DNA of 64,000 nucleotides. Source: Pararge aegeria (taxonomy: Eukaryota > Arthropoda > Insecta > Lepidoptera > Nymphalidae). The stretch covers positions 4,288,001 through 4,352,000 of the forward strand of contig NC_053201.1 in NCBI RefSeq assembly GCF_905163445.1, read 5' to 3'. Made by a program: the position numbers and the translations under genes. Of the stretch, positions 37,501-52,500 are shown in pieces; position 1 is the stretch's first letter; each line of letters starts with the position of its first letter. The notes under the pieces are model-generated. The model made no database searches. It was not told where the DNA came from and saw nothing but the letters and a program-made list of their open reading frames with translations.

Positions 37501-40500
37501 ACCTGGTTGGAGATCTGCGACGAGTACGTTTGCCTTCTACATTTCCAACCACTATCAACTTTTCAATGCTCTTGTTTTCGCGCCTACCATTCTTAAATGT
37601 ACTGATAAATTACTAATTCACCACTCGAAACACAACTTACCTGACCTGACGGTTATACCCACTCAAGTAGGTATTACTTACTTGTAGCTACGTATCTACT
37701 AAAGTGAAACTTACATACAGCTTATTTCAAGCTCTTTCTCAAAATGCTCCACCAGCTCTCAGCTATAAGCCTTCAAAAAGAGGGAACTTTAATTGAATTC
37801 CGTATAGTTTTTTCTCAATTTGACAGTGAGGTCGGTCGCGTTTTTGTAAGTAGTCGTTTTAGCTGGAAAATGCAGCTAAGTAGATTGGCTAACGGTATTA
37901 CCGCTCTATTTTATAAATTACCGCTCTTTTATTAACTTTTTCGATGCTAAATTCTAATTTGGGTGCGCCTCGTCACCACAAGCGATGGATGCCCATACTC
38001 AAAGTCCTTTCTACAAAGGTTGCCTGTAAGAGATTGCTTGCAGCAATAAGGTCGCCTTTGCATGTCTCCATTGTTTACTGTATACTCCTTAATGTTTCTT
38101 TTCGTGTATGTTATACGTGCAATAAAGTGTCTCAAAATTAAAACTTAAACCGACCGCATTTTATATGTTTATAATGATGGGCCTTGTTACCTGATGCAAA
38201 TATATAAATTAAATAAGATGATGGTCAGGGTGGTAAATCGAATTGTATATAATTTAGATAAAGCACATGCAAATAGCAATGGGCTATATATACACTTGTA
38301 TTTTTGGCTTGAATGAACGGATCTATAACAAACATTATAAAGGTCGAGTCACGTAAAAAGAGCGCGGTCAGTCGCCCTGTGCTTAGGACTAAATTTTATT
38401 TATTACAATCATATGCAATGGAGAAATTGTATCGCTCGTTCGTATCAAAAGTGTCATACTTATAAAAATTTTGGCACGTAGGTACCTAACTACTCAGAAC
38501 TAGGTAAGAATTAATTGTGTATTAGTATTAGTAGCGCTGTGTATTTAAGTAGGAGGTCCCGGAATATTTATGATTTCTGATTTTTTCTCGTCTGTTGGGT
38601 TGGTTTTGGCCATGTCTGGTTACCATCCTACCGACAAAGATGTGCTGCTTAGCGATTTAGTGTTCCGGTACGATGTCGCGTAGAAACCTATTAGGGGTAT
38701 GACAACCATACTCCTTAACCAGGTTAGCCCGCTACCATCTTAGACTGCATCATCACTTACCACCAGGTGAGATAGCAGACAAGGGCTAACTTATAGTGGA
38801 ATAAAATAAAATAAAAAAGGCGTTAATGAAACATCTAGTGCTTTATAATATCTAGGATCTGGTGGGATGCTTCGGCCGTGGTTAGTTATCGCCCTAGCGG
38901 CAAACACGTGCGCCTAAGCCATTTAAACCTATGAATATATTCTATTTACTCCTATGATGACAATCTTAAACACAAGCCTATCATGAAATGTCACCCCGAT
39001 GCCATTCATAGGCGTTAGATTTTAGCTTGTAGCTCACTCACCATCCCGCATTAGAAAAACGTGGCGGTTTTAGAACCTAAAACTCCTCCCCTCTGAAGAC
39101 TGAGATAATCTGTGCCCATAAGTTGGGCGGTAATACGCTTAAGATGAAGAAAATATTACTGTGTTTATTTATTAAGGACAAAAGCTTTCTATCCATCCAT
39201 CCGCCATCTCTTAGGATTCCTATAAACGCATAGAAACACGGAAAACAAAATATGACACAAAGGTTCACAGGAGACACTCGGTTATATGTACGCATCAAAA
39301 GTGCCACCTATGGGCCTACTTGAATAAAGATATTTTTGACTTTGACTTTGACTTATGTATTGGGTTATATAATAAATTTTCTCAAGTTCATGCTGAACTA
39401 ACTCTAACTTTTTATGGCTGCGGCATTTATTGTCAAAATCATCCTAAACACAGTATACGCTCTTTTTATCTGACGCGACTCATACCTAGTTGTATCGATA
39501 TACGTGCCTTAAACATCGATACCCAATCCATTGTTGAATGAAATCTAAACTACAATTACGTTCGTATTATATACTGGATTCCTAACTCCGGATAATTTGC
39601 GGATTTGAATCGCATCCGCTTGTTAACTAACAAATGGTATTGTAAATTCAAAATGCAGCTTTAACAGCGTGAATTCTCGCCTCGCAATCAAGAGGTCTTG
39701 ATTGCGAGGCCAAACCAATTTGGGTTTCAGTACCATCTGAAACCACCCGTCCAGCAATTATTTCTTTAGCGAAGTTATATACATGGTGTACATAACATCG
39801 CTAAAGAAATAATCTATGTCGAATCTAAACAAATGTTGATGTTTATTTCTATTCATAAACCGCGTAATTGATCGCATTAAAGAGGACAGATCCTCAGATA
39901 ATCATCTAAATAAAAAACAAATTAAAAAAACTAAAAATCACGCATATAGAATAGCGAACTAAAAAAATAGAAAATAAATTGTAATAAATTGGAATTAAGA
40001 ATACTGTAAAAATTCTAACAAATTTAAATAAATATCATTCATTTATATTAGGAGTTGAAAAAACGTTTTATTAAAAAAAAAGAAAAAAAAGCATGGGTGC
40101 ATAGTGTCAATAGTTATAAATATTTCATTGGCAGATATGAGAAAAAGGATTATCATTTCGATAATATCTTAAAAAGCTTTTTTTTTAATAAAACATTTAT
40201 TTTTTCTTATTATTTTTTCTAATTTGACTGAAATCTGGCCGTCTGGTCAAAATCGCGCCCTAAGATTTCGGTCACAAACATACAAGTGAAGCTAATATAG
40301 AGCGAAAAAGTTTAATATGTTTCTGTTTTTCTAGTTTGTGGTGTGGTATATTTTTAGGGTTTCCAAAATAAAAGTGCAATAATGTCGTAATTCAGTGTTT
40401 TGCCACACTCTGTTATTTGAAAGGTCTCCGTTCTCTCAGTTGAAGTATAACAAAACATTGAGTAACTTTTCCGACTTTATTCCACGTTAATTTGTATGGC

Positions 40501-43500
40501 CCTTAAATTCTATTCTTTCTTATCTAATTTTGACATAACAGACAAAAACAATAGAGAGTATAAAAATAGTCGTTTGACTCCTAGTTTAGGTATGTAATGT
40601 CAAAGATTTAGTCAGAACTGTGGCTTTTTGCTTGTGTTTTTAAAGAATCTATTTATAAACGTTTCTTATTAAGAATAAACGAATCTACATTTTATAAAAC
40701 AAACCGAATACCTGTTTTGAGAAAAACTAAAGTGATTTCTCATTGTTTGCTTAAAATCCGTAACTGAGATTTCTGCTAGAAATGGTGCTACAAGTCATTC
40801 GGACGGACCCAGGAAACCTTAGATATTTTTTACAAGAATTCAATTATTCGGAAATTCAACATTATATATATTTTACTATCGGATTAAATCAAACCTCCAT
40901 TAGCCCCGTAAATAAATTTGCTTAGTTTATTAATTTATTATGTATGTACCAGAAATTGTGATTAAAAAGATAAAATATATGAAATAAACAAACAAATAAA
41001 TAAATATACTAATGAATGTACTACGACAATACACAAATCGCCACCTAGTCCCAAACTAAGCGTAGCTTGTGTTATGGGTACTTTGATAACTGATGGATAT
41101 TTTTATGATACATAAATACTTGTAATATACATATAAACACCCAGCCACTGATTAACATTCAGGTTCATCACACAAAAATTATCCAATCGGCTGTGGGAGT
41201 CGAACCCACGGCCTTCAACTCAGAAAGCAGGGCCACTGCCCACTGCGCCAACCGGCCGTCTTATCAAACGCACGCACAAAGGAACGCTTATCTCTATAGA
41301 GATCTCTTACTGTCATCCTAAGGCAAAATAATAGTTAATAGATTAATTATTTATAGTTATTAGAGAATTAGTTTCAAAATAATAGGTAGCCATACACTTT
41401 TTCCTACAGTTCAGACCTCTTTAATTATTCGGCTGTAAGATATTATAATTTTCTTGCAAAGACATTATTTTACCTTCTTCATCATCACTGGAGTTTGAAG
41501 GAGGTAATGAAGAACAAAGATATCAGCATAAAAGCCAGGTTATACGATGTCGCAATTCTCCCATGCTTAATTTATGGATGCCAAACATGGACACTTAGAA
41601 AAGCGGATGAGGAGAAAATTGCGGTATGCCAAAAGAAAATGGAAAGGAATGCTCCTTTCCATGCTGGGGGTAAAGTTGTCAGACAGGCTAAATAACCAAA
41701 AACTCAGGAAAAGAACGGGTGTTAGCGACGCCCTGAGGCAAGTTATATTGCTAAAATGGAAATGGGCAGGTCATGTTTGCAGAGCAAATACCATTTCATG
41801 GACGAATATATTGACAGAGTGGCTGCCACGGAATAAGAAAAGGAGAAGAGGAAGACAAAGGAAACGCTGGGCGGACGTTTTTACTCGAGTATGTGGACCT
41901 TTGTGGATGAGAAACGCTAAGGAAAGAAGGGAATGGAGAGAGTTGGGGGAGGCCTACGCCAGAGAGGCGACTTCTAACACAACACAACAAAACAAATAAG
42001 AATTGAAGAGTAGCTATTAAATAAATGTAATGAAATAAAATATGTAATTTGTTAAAATATGTATAAATTTAATTATGTTATGTTGTTTAATTATGTGAAT
42101 GAATGTAATATGTATTTATTTATTTTTTTGGTAGCTTTATTTATTGGTAGTAGAATAAATGGCTTTTATTTATTTATTTATGTTATTTATCATCATCACT
42201 ATCCCTACTTTTATTAATGAATGAATGAATACTTTTTTATTAATAGTATTATAGAACATTCTATTACACCACAGAAAATTCACAGATATACAAATACAAT
42301 AGAGCTTTAAGGTAAAAGGTACAATTTGGCTTCCCTATCGCTAAATAGCGATCACTTTCAGGCAACCGAAGGCATACGAGAAAAAGCTACAGGTAATTGG
42401 TAGGTGGTACAACATATATATAAGTAAGATATTATGTTTTAGCTATATTTATTTCAAGTTTAGTTTAAATATGTTTTATAAATATAACCTAAACTAACTA
42501 TATAATGTAAAACTTAATAAAATCTAAAACGTCTTCGAAACCACCGCAGCGAGGCGAGCATTTAGAAACTATAAATACAATGATGATGTTGAAGAAGAAA
42601 AAGTGAGTTGAATAGAAAAATATCGGAAGAAGAAGAAGAAGAAAAACTTTATTGCACGTATAACCTACAGGAAAAGAAATAGAAGGCGGCCTTATTGCTG
42701 CAAACAATCTCTTACAGGCAACTTTTGTAGATAGGACTTACAGCAAGAGAACGGGATAATGCCAAGAGTGCGCAAGAGTGCAATCGGAATTGATTTCTTG
42801 TAATTTATTTTTCGTGAGCCTCAGATTCCGAAACACAAATGAGTTTTGCTTAGCAATCAAGAACTCTTGAAAACTACTAAGAAGGGAAAGTAGGCAGCTT
42901 GTAAACATTAGGTACATACCGTCAGGATTATTCGTCCCATGCTGACTGCCCTCTTCGCTGCCCGAAGCTGGACTGTTGAGCCCTGTACCTCCAGACCTGC
43001 CAGCTAAAGACAGCCCCAGTTGCTCCGCTATCTCCGCGTGATCTGCCTGGTGGACGTAGTCAAATATACTACTGCCAGTCATTTCTACCTGTTGACAAAA
43101 AAGGACTGTCAAATTTCTTATATCTTGGATGTCTAGATGATCCACGAAACATATCGTTTATTTCACTTTTCAATGATGTTTAGATCAACATATAAAAACT
43201 TGTCCTGTTAACTATAGTTTTGACTTCAAGACTAATCTTCACTTTCGGGTTCTTTCGCTGATTTTGAACCACGGCACGCACCTATAACTTTTATAAGTTA
43301 TGTCCGTTTTAAGAATTAAATAGCTTTAACTTAATGCTTTAACGGTGACGGAGAATATCATGAGGAAACCTGTCATCCCTGTCCAAGAGTTCTTCATAAT
43401 GTTCTCAAAGATGTGTCCACCAATCCGCACTAACCCTAAACCCTGAGCCATTCTGAGAGGAGACTCGTGCTTCATAATGGACCGATAATAGGATGATGAT

Positions 43501-46500
43501 GGAGACCAACAACAAAATCAGCGCCATCTCTTAGAATTCTCATAAACTCATAGCATCACGGAAAAAAAAATATGACACAAAGCTCAGGAAAAGATTTCTT
43601 CAGCAATAAGATCGCCTTTGTTTACCAATGTTTGTGTAAATTTATTAAATTGTAATTTGTATTGTTTGTAATGAATTTGAGTGCAAAAAAGTGTCTTTCT
43701 ATATAATAAATCTAAATGTGAACTCTGAAGGAGTTATACGTAACTGAAATTAATCTAAACTTAAAATTAAACTTCCGTTGCTATAATATTTCATGTTTTT
43801 AAAGTACCTACTTACTACCACCGGTCTAATATCGATCTAAAATGTACCTTATGCCAACAAACTAAAGTTGAAATTACTTAAGATCAGCTATTGTAGTCAA
43901 ATGAAGACACCTCACGTACGGTCATCGTTATGAATGAACCTACCGTTATCATACATCGCATAGCAGGTGGCATCAAAAAAGACAATGAAGCAAGTAAACT
44001 AGAACCCGTGCAAACAGCCTCAGATGCTGGAAAGCCGACTGTTAAAGTGAAATTAAATGAGCATGATTCCCTTGAAGATAAAATTGTTTGTAACAACAAA
44101 AATGGGAACTTAAAATAACGTTTAATATTACTTATAATAATATTGGTATAAACATCTACTTTTAAAGAATCAGCTTGCACTTATGTAAGGTTCCCTTCTC
44201 CCACAGGAACAAAAATCAACAGTGGTAAAGCACCTGTAGCCACAGAATTTAGAAATTATCTTGATTGCCATTGACCATCGATTGGAAACTTGTTGCTATC
44301 TAACTTTCTTGCTTCTTTCACGGCGTATGCTAATGTTTTCTTTAAATAAATTTATCAAATATAATTGTGAGATCCTATTAGGCATTCAGTGGTCGTGTAT
44401 CCGCAGTGCTGCCGTGCATGTGAATTGCGCGAACAATGGTGACGTTACGGTGGTCGTTTCTGGGAAAGATCCTAAGCATTTTATGGCGTTTACCGATTCA
44501 ACGATTGAGCGCTCACAAATTTGATGCTGTTGACAGGTGATTTGATGCTGAATATGTTTAGTGGCTGCTGTTCATGTTGACTTCTGATTGTTGTTTTGTG
44601 ATACGACACATTGTCACTGTCGGTATTATATGGAATGTTAATTCTGTTACCTACCTAATACTTACTCATCAAAAACTGCCTTGTGGTTAGCATGATCGAC
44701 TCTCGAGATTTGCTATCAAGAAATTCAAATTCAAATTCGAATTAATGTAGACCTATTATAGGCACTTATGAAGCAGTCATATAAATAAAAAAAAAAATAA
44801 AAAAAAAATAAAAAAAAAAAAATAAAAAAAAAATAAATAAAATAAAATAAATATCATATAAATATATAATTTATTACCATTACTGGGAGGTGATGGTATA
44901 TTTTAAGAACCAACCCTGAGTTTGAGTTTGACAGCCGATTGGCGCAGTTTGCAGCGACCCTGCTTTCTGAGCCCAAGGCCGTGGGTTCGATTCCCATTAC
45001 CGGATAATGTTTGTGTGATGAGCATGAATGTTTTTCTGTGTCTGGGTGTTTATATGTATTTTCTAAGTATTTATGTATATAATTCATAAAAATATTCAAC
45101 AGGCATATCAGTACCCATAAAACAAGCTACGCTTACTTTGGGGCTAGATGGCGATGTGTGTATTGTCGTAGTATATTCATATTTAGTTTTAAGTTGGTGG
45201 CTAGAGAGCCTTGAAAGACACGTAAAGCGGTCCTGCGCCTGATGTCGTTTACGCTCCTGTTGGAGCGGTCGTCCCAATCGACTATGAGAGTGAAGGAATA
45301 GAGTGAAGTATAGAGAATAGTTATTTGGAAAAGCTCTCTGAAGATTGACCACCTTTTTCGAAATCACCCGAGTAAACTGTTTGAAGTAGTATTTAACCAC
45401 TGTGCATTTAGTATGAAATGAGTATCTAAGCTGTAATGTAGATTAAATGAAGTGCTTGCTTTAGAGATGGGGATAAACGCAGCATTAATCGTCCCCCATA
45501 GAGGTGAAAAAAAGACATCAAACGAGTCTCTGAGAGTCACTGAAAACAAGCTATCCAGAATCCACAAACTCCACAATTGACCTATGTCCAGCAGTGAACG
45601 TCTATCGGTTGAGGTAATGGTGATAATGAAAACAGCAGTGTAGATTATAATAAAAAAAAATTATACGCAATTATAATTTTGTCTTGTTTTTGTACTTTTA
45701 GAACTTATAACCGAAATACACTTATTTAAACTTTACAAAACTAGCTCAGAATAGTGCACACTAAACGAAACTATTTCCTTGATATTAATGTGATTGAATT
45801 AGTTGAGTTTTCAGCTATGTTTTCAGCAGCTAAGAATAATGTGGGATAATGTGGAGATAGTAATAGTTCTAGGTATATTAAAAATACTATGTATGAGATA
45901 AATCGTGGCTAAAGTAGTAGTAGGTGATAAAGGCTAACTAAGACTTAAATAAATTGAGCTACATCTAGAACAATCCAAGTCCATATCTCGTAGAGTAGAC
46001 GCTCGTAACTCACAATAATGGACCTACGTGAACCAGCACGTAAATAATTTCCAAACGAAGGGTCGAAAGCATGTCAAAACAAAAAATAAAATATCCATTT
46101 TCACGTTTAGCTATCCATAGAAAATACGACTTCGGATTTCCTATTGTCGGCGTTATCATCAGTCTTTAGGGTTCCTTAAATCCCCCGAAAAAAAATGGCG
46201 GCAGAATTTAATATAACAGGAGCAGGGCTTATAAGGAGGCTATAAGAAAGTTGTGTCTGCTTATTTACCAGGAAGTTTATGTATTTTATGTCTACTCACA
46301 CCGACACAGCCTAATGTCCATATGTTAGGTGTTGGTACTTTGTTTGTGTGAGTGTTTAGGGGTGTGTGAGTTGGCTTCAGAATTAGGATGAAGAGCACGC
46401 GCGCGCCTTACCCGGGACGTGACTAGCATATCTCATTTCTCTTTCCCCCCCGTTCGTTGTCTCCCTCACACCACCCTCCAGCCATTTTGAATCAACTGTT

Positions 46501-49500
46501 TCTCAGTTTTCAGATCTTTTCCTCCTTTCCTTTAATTTAGTAATGTTTAATTTCATCTGGATGTAAATTTCCCATTTTTTTCCAACTAATGTTTTTCTTA
46601 AAAAGCTTGATTTTGAAATTTTGTTATAAACTCTTTAAGAAAAGTGTAATATTTTGTTATCGCTGAAGATCTGAGGGTTTCTCTATGACACTTTGTTTCT
46701 TATCTACGCAGTCATTGATTTACTAACCAATAATTAGATGGCAGACCGAATTCCAATGTAAAAAATAAGAATAGCACTAGTAAACTTAATCTACCATCTT
46801 AAGATTTTGTTTAGACTGATTATTATAAATTTGATTTGAATTCTGAATAACAGTTTTAAAATGTCAGAATTAACATAGTTTTTAATTTAGGAGCTGTTCA
46901 TTTAAACTTATGTCAAAATAAATCAATGTTCAGCTGAACAGTTTGCTTGAAAGCCCTTATCTCTGGAACTTACAGTCAGATTTTTTCAGAAAGCCCAATT
47001 AGGAATCGAGTAAAAATAAAAAAAAGGAAAAATGTTATTCGAAAACTAAGTCATTTAAAATTCTGTCGTCAGGCATAGCTGCTATATATAATATCTAGTA
47101 TATTATGTACTAGATATATTACAACCCATTGCGTGTTTTTTTTAATCTAGTTATTTGTATTTAGCTACGTCACAAAAGATATGGTCGCAATAAAAGTATG
47201 AAAGTTATAAAATAGACTTCATTCATAGTTTCACAGCAGAGCGGAGACGCGGCGCGATGCTATCGTGAGCGTACACCGATCTACGATAAAACTCACGTGT
47301 GTATACGTGGGTTGGTTACGTTGTAGTTACCGGGCGTTAGTACATAAGGTACTGCTTAAAGCTTTTGTGTCTCTTCCAACTTTATTTAAAACCAGCTGTT
47401 ATTCGCGGCTTCTTGGTTTTTTGTTTTTTCATGAATCCGGCGGGAACCGTAAATTTTCCCGGGATAAAAAGCAGCCTATGTGTTAATCCAGGGTGTAATC
47501 TATATCCATTCCTAAATTCAGTCAAATCGGTTCAGTAGTTTTTGTGTGAAAGAGTAAAAAACATCCGTCCATCCATCCCTACTAACTTTCAATTTATATT
47601 AGTACGACGTAACGCTTGTGGGTAATATTTCGGATAATAAGTGCAAAGCTTATATAACACGTAAGCTAATAGAAAAATACTTAATATTAAAGGTTATATA
47701 AACTTATTTTTAGACCCCTCTAGCGCAATGGTGAGTGCTATTTTAAGTGGGAGGTCCCGGCTTCGATCCCGGCGGGGGCAATTAGGGAATTTAAATTTCT
47801 GAATTTTCGACGTGCCGCCAAGCGATTTAGCGTTCCGGTACGATGTCGTGTGGGAACCGATGATGCAGCCCAAACCTGTTAGGAGTATGGCAGATATATT
47901 AAACCCATACCTCTTATCGGTTTTTACATAAAATCGTTCTACATTTCGATTCGACGGCCGACTGGTGCAGTGGGCAGCGACCCTGCTTTCTGAGTCCAAG
48001 GCCGTGGGTTCGATTCCCACAACTGGAAAATGTTTGTGTGATGAACATGATTGTTTTTCAGTGTCTGGGTATTTATCTGTATATTATAAGTATTTATATG
48101 TATTATATTCATAAAGATATTCAACAGCTATCTTAGTACTCATAACACAAGCTACGCTTACTTTGGGGCTAGATGGTGATGTGTGTATTGTCGTAGTATA
48201 TTTATTTATTATTATTTATTACTTATTTATTACTATTTGTCGGTAAGGTTGTAACTAGCCACAACCAAAGCCTCCCACCGGACAACACCCCAGAAGATTC
48301 AGAAATTATGAATTCTCAAATTGCTCCTGCCGGGGATCGAACTTGGGAACTCCCATAGAACGCACCACTGCGCAAGAGGGGTCGTCAAAAGATAGTTATG
48401 CAGCGCATTCATTTGAATGCCAAGTTAAATGCAGTACATTTTCTGCACAGCGCAATGTCATTCATAAGCTCGCTTGGTTGATTAATTATATCTATGAATT
48501 TTCATTGAATTAATAATAGGTATTAGGTACCCATGTAGTAGGTAATAGTCAGTCATGAAAATAAACATGCAAACAGGTATTCGAATTAGCATGCATGCCG
48601 CGCCTTTATCCATACTTTTCCATACTAATATTATGAATGCAAAAATTAGTTTGTCCCGACTTTACGCTCTAACTGAGCAACCAATTGTCTAGATTTTTGG
48701 CATAAAGTTATTTATTGGATAGAAGCAGGCGTTACTTTGCGGAAATCCATGATATATTATCAAAATTAAGCTTAATTTGCTATACTCCGCGAAAAGCAGG
48801 AGAATCTGTGTGGTGTAATTTATAATTTCTTCAATCCTTATACCCCACACCAAACAGATCTTCGGCAATATACCCTCTACGCACGTTTCGCTCCGAAACC
48901 GGAGCATCATCAGGAGATGTTGACTTTACAATGAATAATTGTTAAATTGTTAACTTAACAATTATTCATTAAACAGATTGAAGAAATTATAAATTACACC
49001 ACACAGATTCTCCTGCTTTTCGCGGAGTATAGCAAATTAAGCTTAATTTTGATAATAAAGTTATTTGAAAGCACGTGAAGTAACACAGGCTTTTTATCCC
49101 AGAAAAGTAAACAGTTCCCACGGGATTTGTGAAAAAGTTGAATAGTCGTGGACGAAGACAGCATAATCGGATAGAAAGTACATAAAGAAATTGATGGTGT
49201 ACTTACTTGTGAGAGCCCTAAATATATAGAAACAGTTTCGGATATGTACAGAAACCTTCCATCCGCTGCCACCGACAGCGCAAAACCGTCGAGAGACTGT
49301 GGACAAAGGAAAACATATGTATTAATAAAAAGTAAACCCAAAATAATTCATTAAACTGCCTGTCTGAGGCACCTATGAGAAATCACATATTTTCCATTAT
49401 ACACTGTGAGATAATGGTAACATTTTATATTGGTTAACTAAAAAAAAACGTAGATTAAAGCACACAACAAACTTAGCTAGGATTAAGATTTAGGTGAAGA

Positions 49501-52500
49501 TCACCACAGTGTCACTTAAAACTAATTAGGTATTGCTATTTCTGAAAACATGGAGTAAATTATGCAATTTATGGTTTTTAAAAGAAAATAAACATCCACG
49601 TAAACATCTACGTCTAGATCTGTATGTAACTATGAATTCTAAAATTTGAAAAGAGCGTCATCTTTTTTTTTTAATTAACGTCCGTAATCCGGGAGTTTTA
49701 TAATATCATGTAAGTACAGCTTTTTTTTTCCGTCACTCTATCGCCATCTAGCCTCAAGATGAGCATAGCTTGTGTTATGGATACCAAGATGACGGATCAA
49801 TATATTTATGAATAACATACATAAATACTTATAATATACTTATAAACACGGCACAGACGGCCGATTGGCGCAGTGGGCAGCGACCCTGCTTTCTGAGTCC
49901 TAGGCCGTGGGTTCGATTCCCACAACTGGAAAATTTGTGGTTGTCATTTGTGTGATGAACATGAATGTCTTTCAGTGTCTGGGTGTTTATATGTATATTT
50001 TAAGTATTTATGTATCCTGTTCATAAAAATATTCATCAGCCATCTTAGTACTCATAACACAAGCTACGCTTACTTTGGGGCTAGATGGCGATGTGTGTAT
50101 TGTGTGTATTGTCGTAGTAAAAAAAAAAAAAAAACACCCAACCACTGAAAAAACATTCATGTTCGTCACATAAACATTTCCAGTTGTGGGAATCGAACCC
50201 ACTGCCTTGGACTCAGAAAGCACGCTGCCCACTACGCTAATCGGCCGTAAATTTTAACGACACCTCACACATCCTTTGTTCATGCATTTAGTAGTTATGA
50301 TGGAATAGAGAAATTTACAAACACATACATGGATCCTGAAAATATAAAACCTCTTCTTTCGGCAGTCATGTAAAATTTTGTATACAGTGGTCTGCCTTGA
50401 TTGCTCAGGATGCTTAGCTAAGTTCCAAATAAATGGCGCTTTCTTTATCAATATAATAAGCTTACAAGTTTTGTAAAAAGTTTAGCACATATCTATAGAT
50501 CTGTCATACATAAATGAACGAACAATCTTCTGCGCCGCACGAAAAGTAAACTCAAAACACGATAATATAAAAATTAACTAAAAAAACACTTATTCACGTA
50601 AAATTGTTTGAAAATCGATTACGCGACCGAATTGACCTCCAAAACGTAAAACGTAAATCGTTGCATGCACGTCCTTATTTTTTTCTCAAAAAACGTACAA
50701 CTAGTACCGCAACGTTGCACCTATTAAAAAAAAACCAAGTGGGAGTTGCGCTCCCACACCGATGGTTCCGTCTAAACTTGTTGCATAATGGTTTGTCTAT
50801 TACTGAAGTCGATTAAAACGGTTTTCGTATTTTTCCCAATGTATATAATTTATTGTATTTATATCTTTACAGTGTGTATTATATTACTGAGAAGATAGAT
50901 GAATATTATATAGATAGACGAAGAAATAAATGAATATCTTTAAACGAGCAATTTTTGTATATACATAATTGGAACCTCGGAATCGGCTCCAACGATGTTC
51001 ATGAAATTTAGTATACAGGGAGTTTCGGGGGCGATAAATCCATCTAGCTAGGATTCATTTTTGGAAAATATCATTTTATTCGTGTTTTCCGGTAATAACC
51101 GATTTGGTGCAGACGAAGTTGCACGGGTCATCTAGTTATTAATATTGAAAAAGGTCATTACTTCTCGCCAAAATCATGAATCTTATTTATCAGGAAGTAA
51201 CACATTGGTTTTGATTCCTACATCATCAACATATCAACCCATTACCGGCCCACTACAGGGCACGGGTCTCCTCCCGCAATGAGAAGGGGTTAAGGTCGTA
51301 GACCACCACGCTGGCCCAGTGCGGAATGGTGGATGGATGGAGTCAAAATATGCAGTATAAGCAGCACCTACCTTTATATTTACCTTACTTTAGACGTACC
51401 CTTTGAATGCATTGAATTAAAAGATTTGATTTGGGCTTGCAGACCTGAGTTTTAAATATTATTTGAAACTTGATACCTCTACGCGTTCCTCATAGAAATG
51501 GTCTTGTGACATAGACAGACAGATAAACAGAGAGCTGGACAGCGATCCTATAATGATCTTGTAATTATCAGAGTACCCAGGAGACTGTATGGTAACGCAT
51601 TTTAGTATATGGTAGTAATAGTAAGAAAAAACCGATTTCAATGTTTCAAGATCGACTCCACGGGATCAAAGGGGATTTCCCGGCTACGCTTCTGACCCAA
51701 CCAAAGGTTCCATGTGTCCATTTGAGGTACGGAACCCTAAAAACAGCCGATCGAATCAAGGAATCACGTAGCAGCCAGTTTTCGATCCGCAATAGAAACC
51801 GCAGCACCACAGTATTATAATGTAAGATTGCATAAAATTATATTGTTTACGTGAGCGAAATGATAGTATTATAATCGATTTTTTTAGCATTCCGCGCCCG
51901 TTACGTTGAAACGCGTTTTATCTTTTTTTATGTCTTTGCGGCCCTCAAATACCAATCAAATGTGGTAAAGTTGTATTTTTTTTCTTAATCTGACAATTCC
52001 AGGGTTTCAAATAAATAAATGTTGAATCATTAGGTTATCTGTGTGGATAAAAAAGAGGTCTATGTTTGACTGTATGTATTTTTCTTGATTTTTGCTGTTT
52101 ACCGATTTCTACGATTAGAAAAGTTCTATTATAGTAGTCAAGGACTACGTCGACGACAAAAATGCTTGGGTGTAAATTATTTCAAACCAGGTTGCTTCTT
52201 TTATAGTTTTAAATGACAATGTGAGATGGTGATACCAAAAAAACAACCGGCTAATTTTGTTGTGGGCTTCTTCTTAGACCAGGGCCCGTTTGGAACCCTC
52301 GTAGCCTCGTTTTAAGTTGACGAACTTAGTTATCGCCATCAACTCACTTCTATGTCATATTTTCCATGTAATGAACGTGCCATCTATATGCCTATGAATA
52401 GAGAAATATTTGACTTTGACTTTGACTTTACGTAAATTTTTGACGAAATTTAATATCCCTATAATAGTTCCATTCTCCATGGAAATCGAGGGAAATCCTC

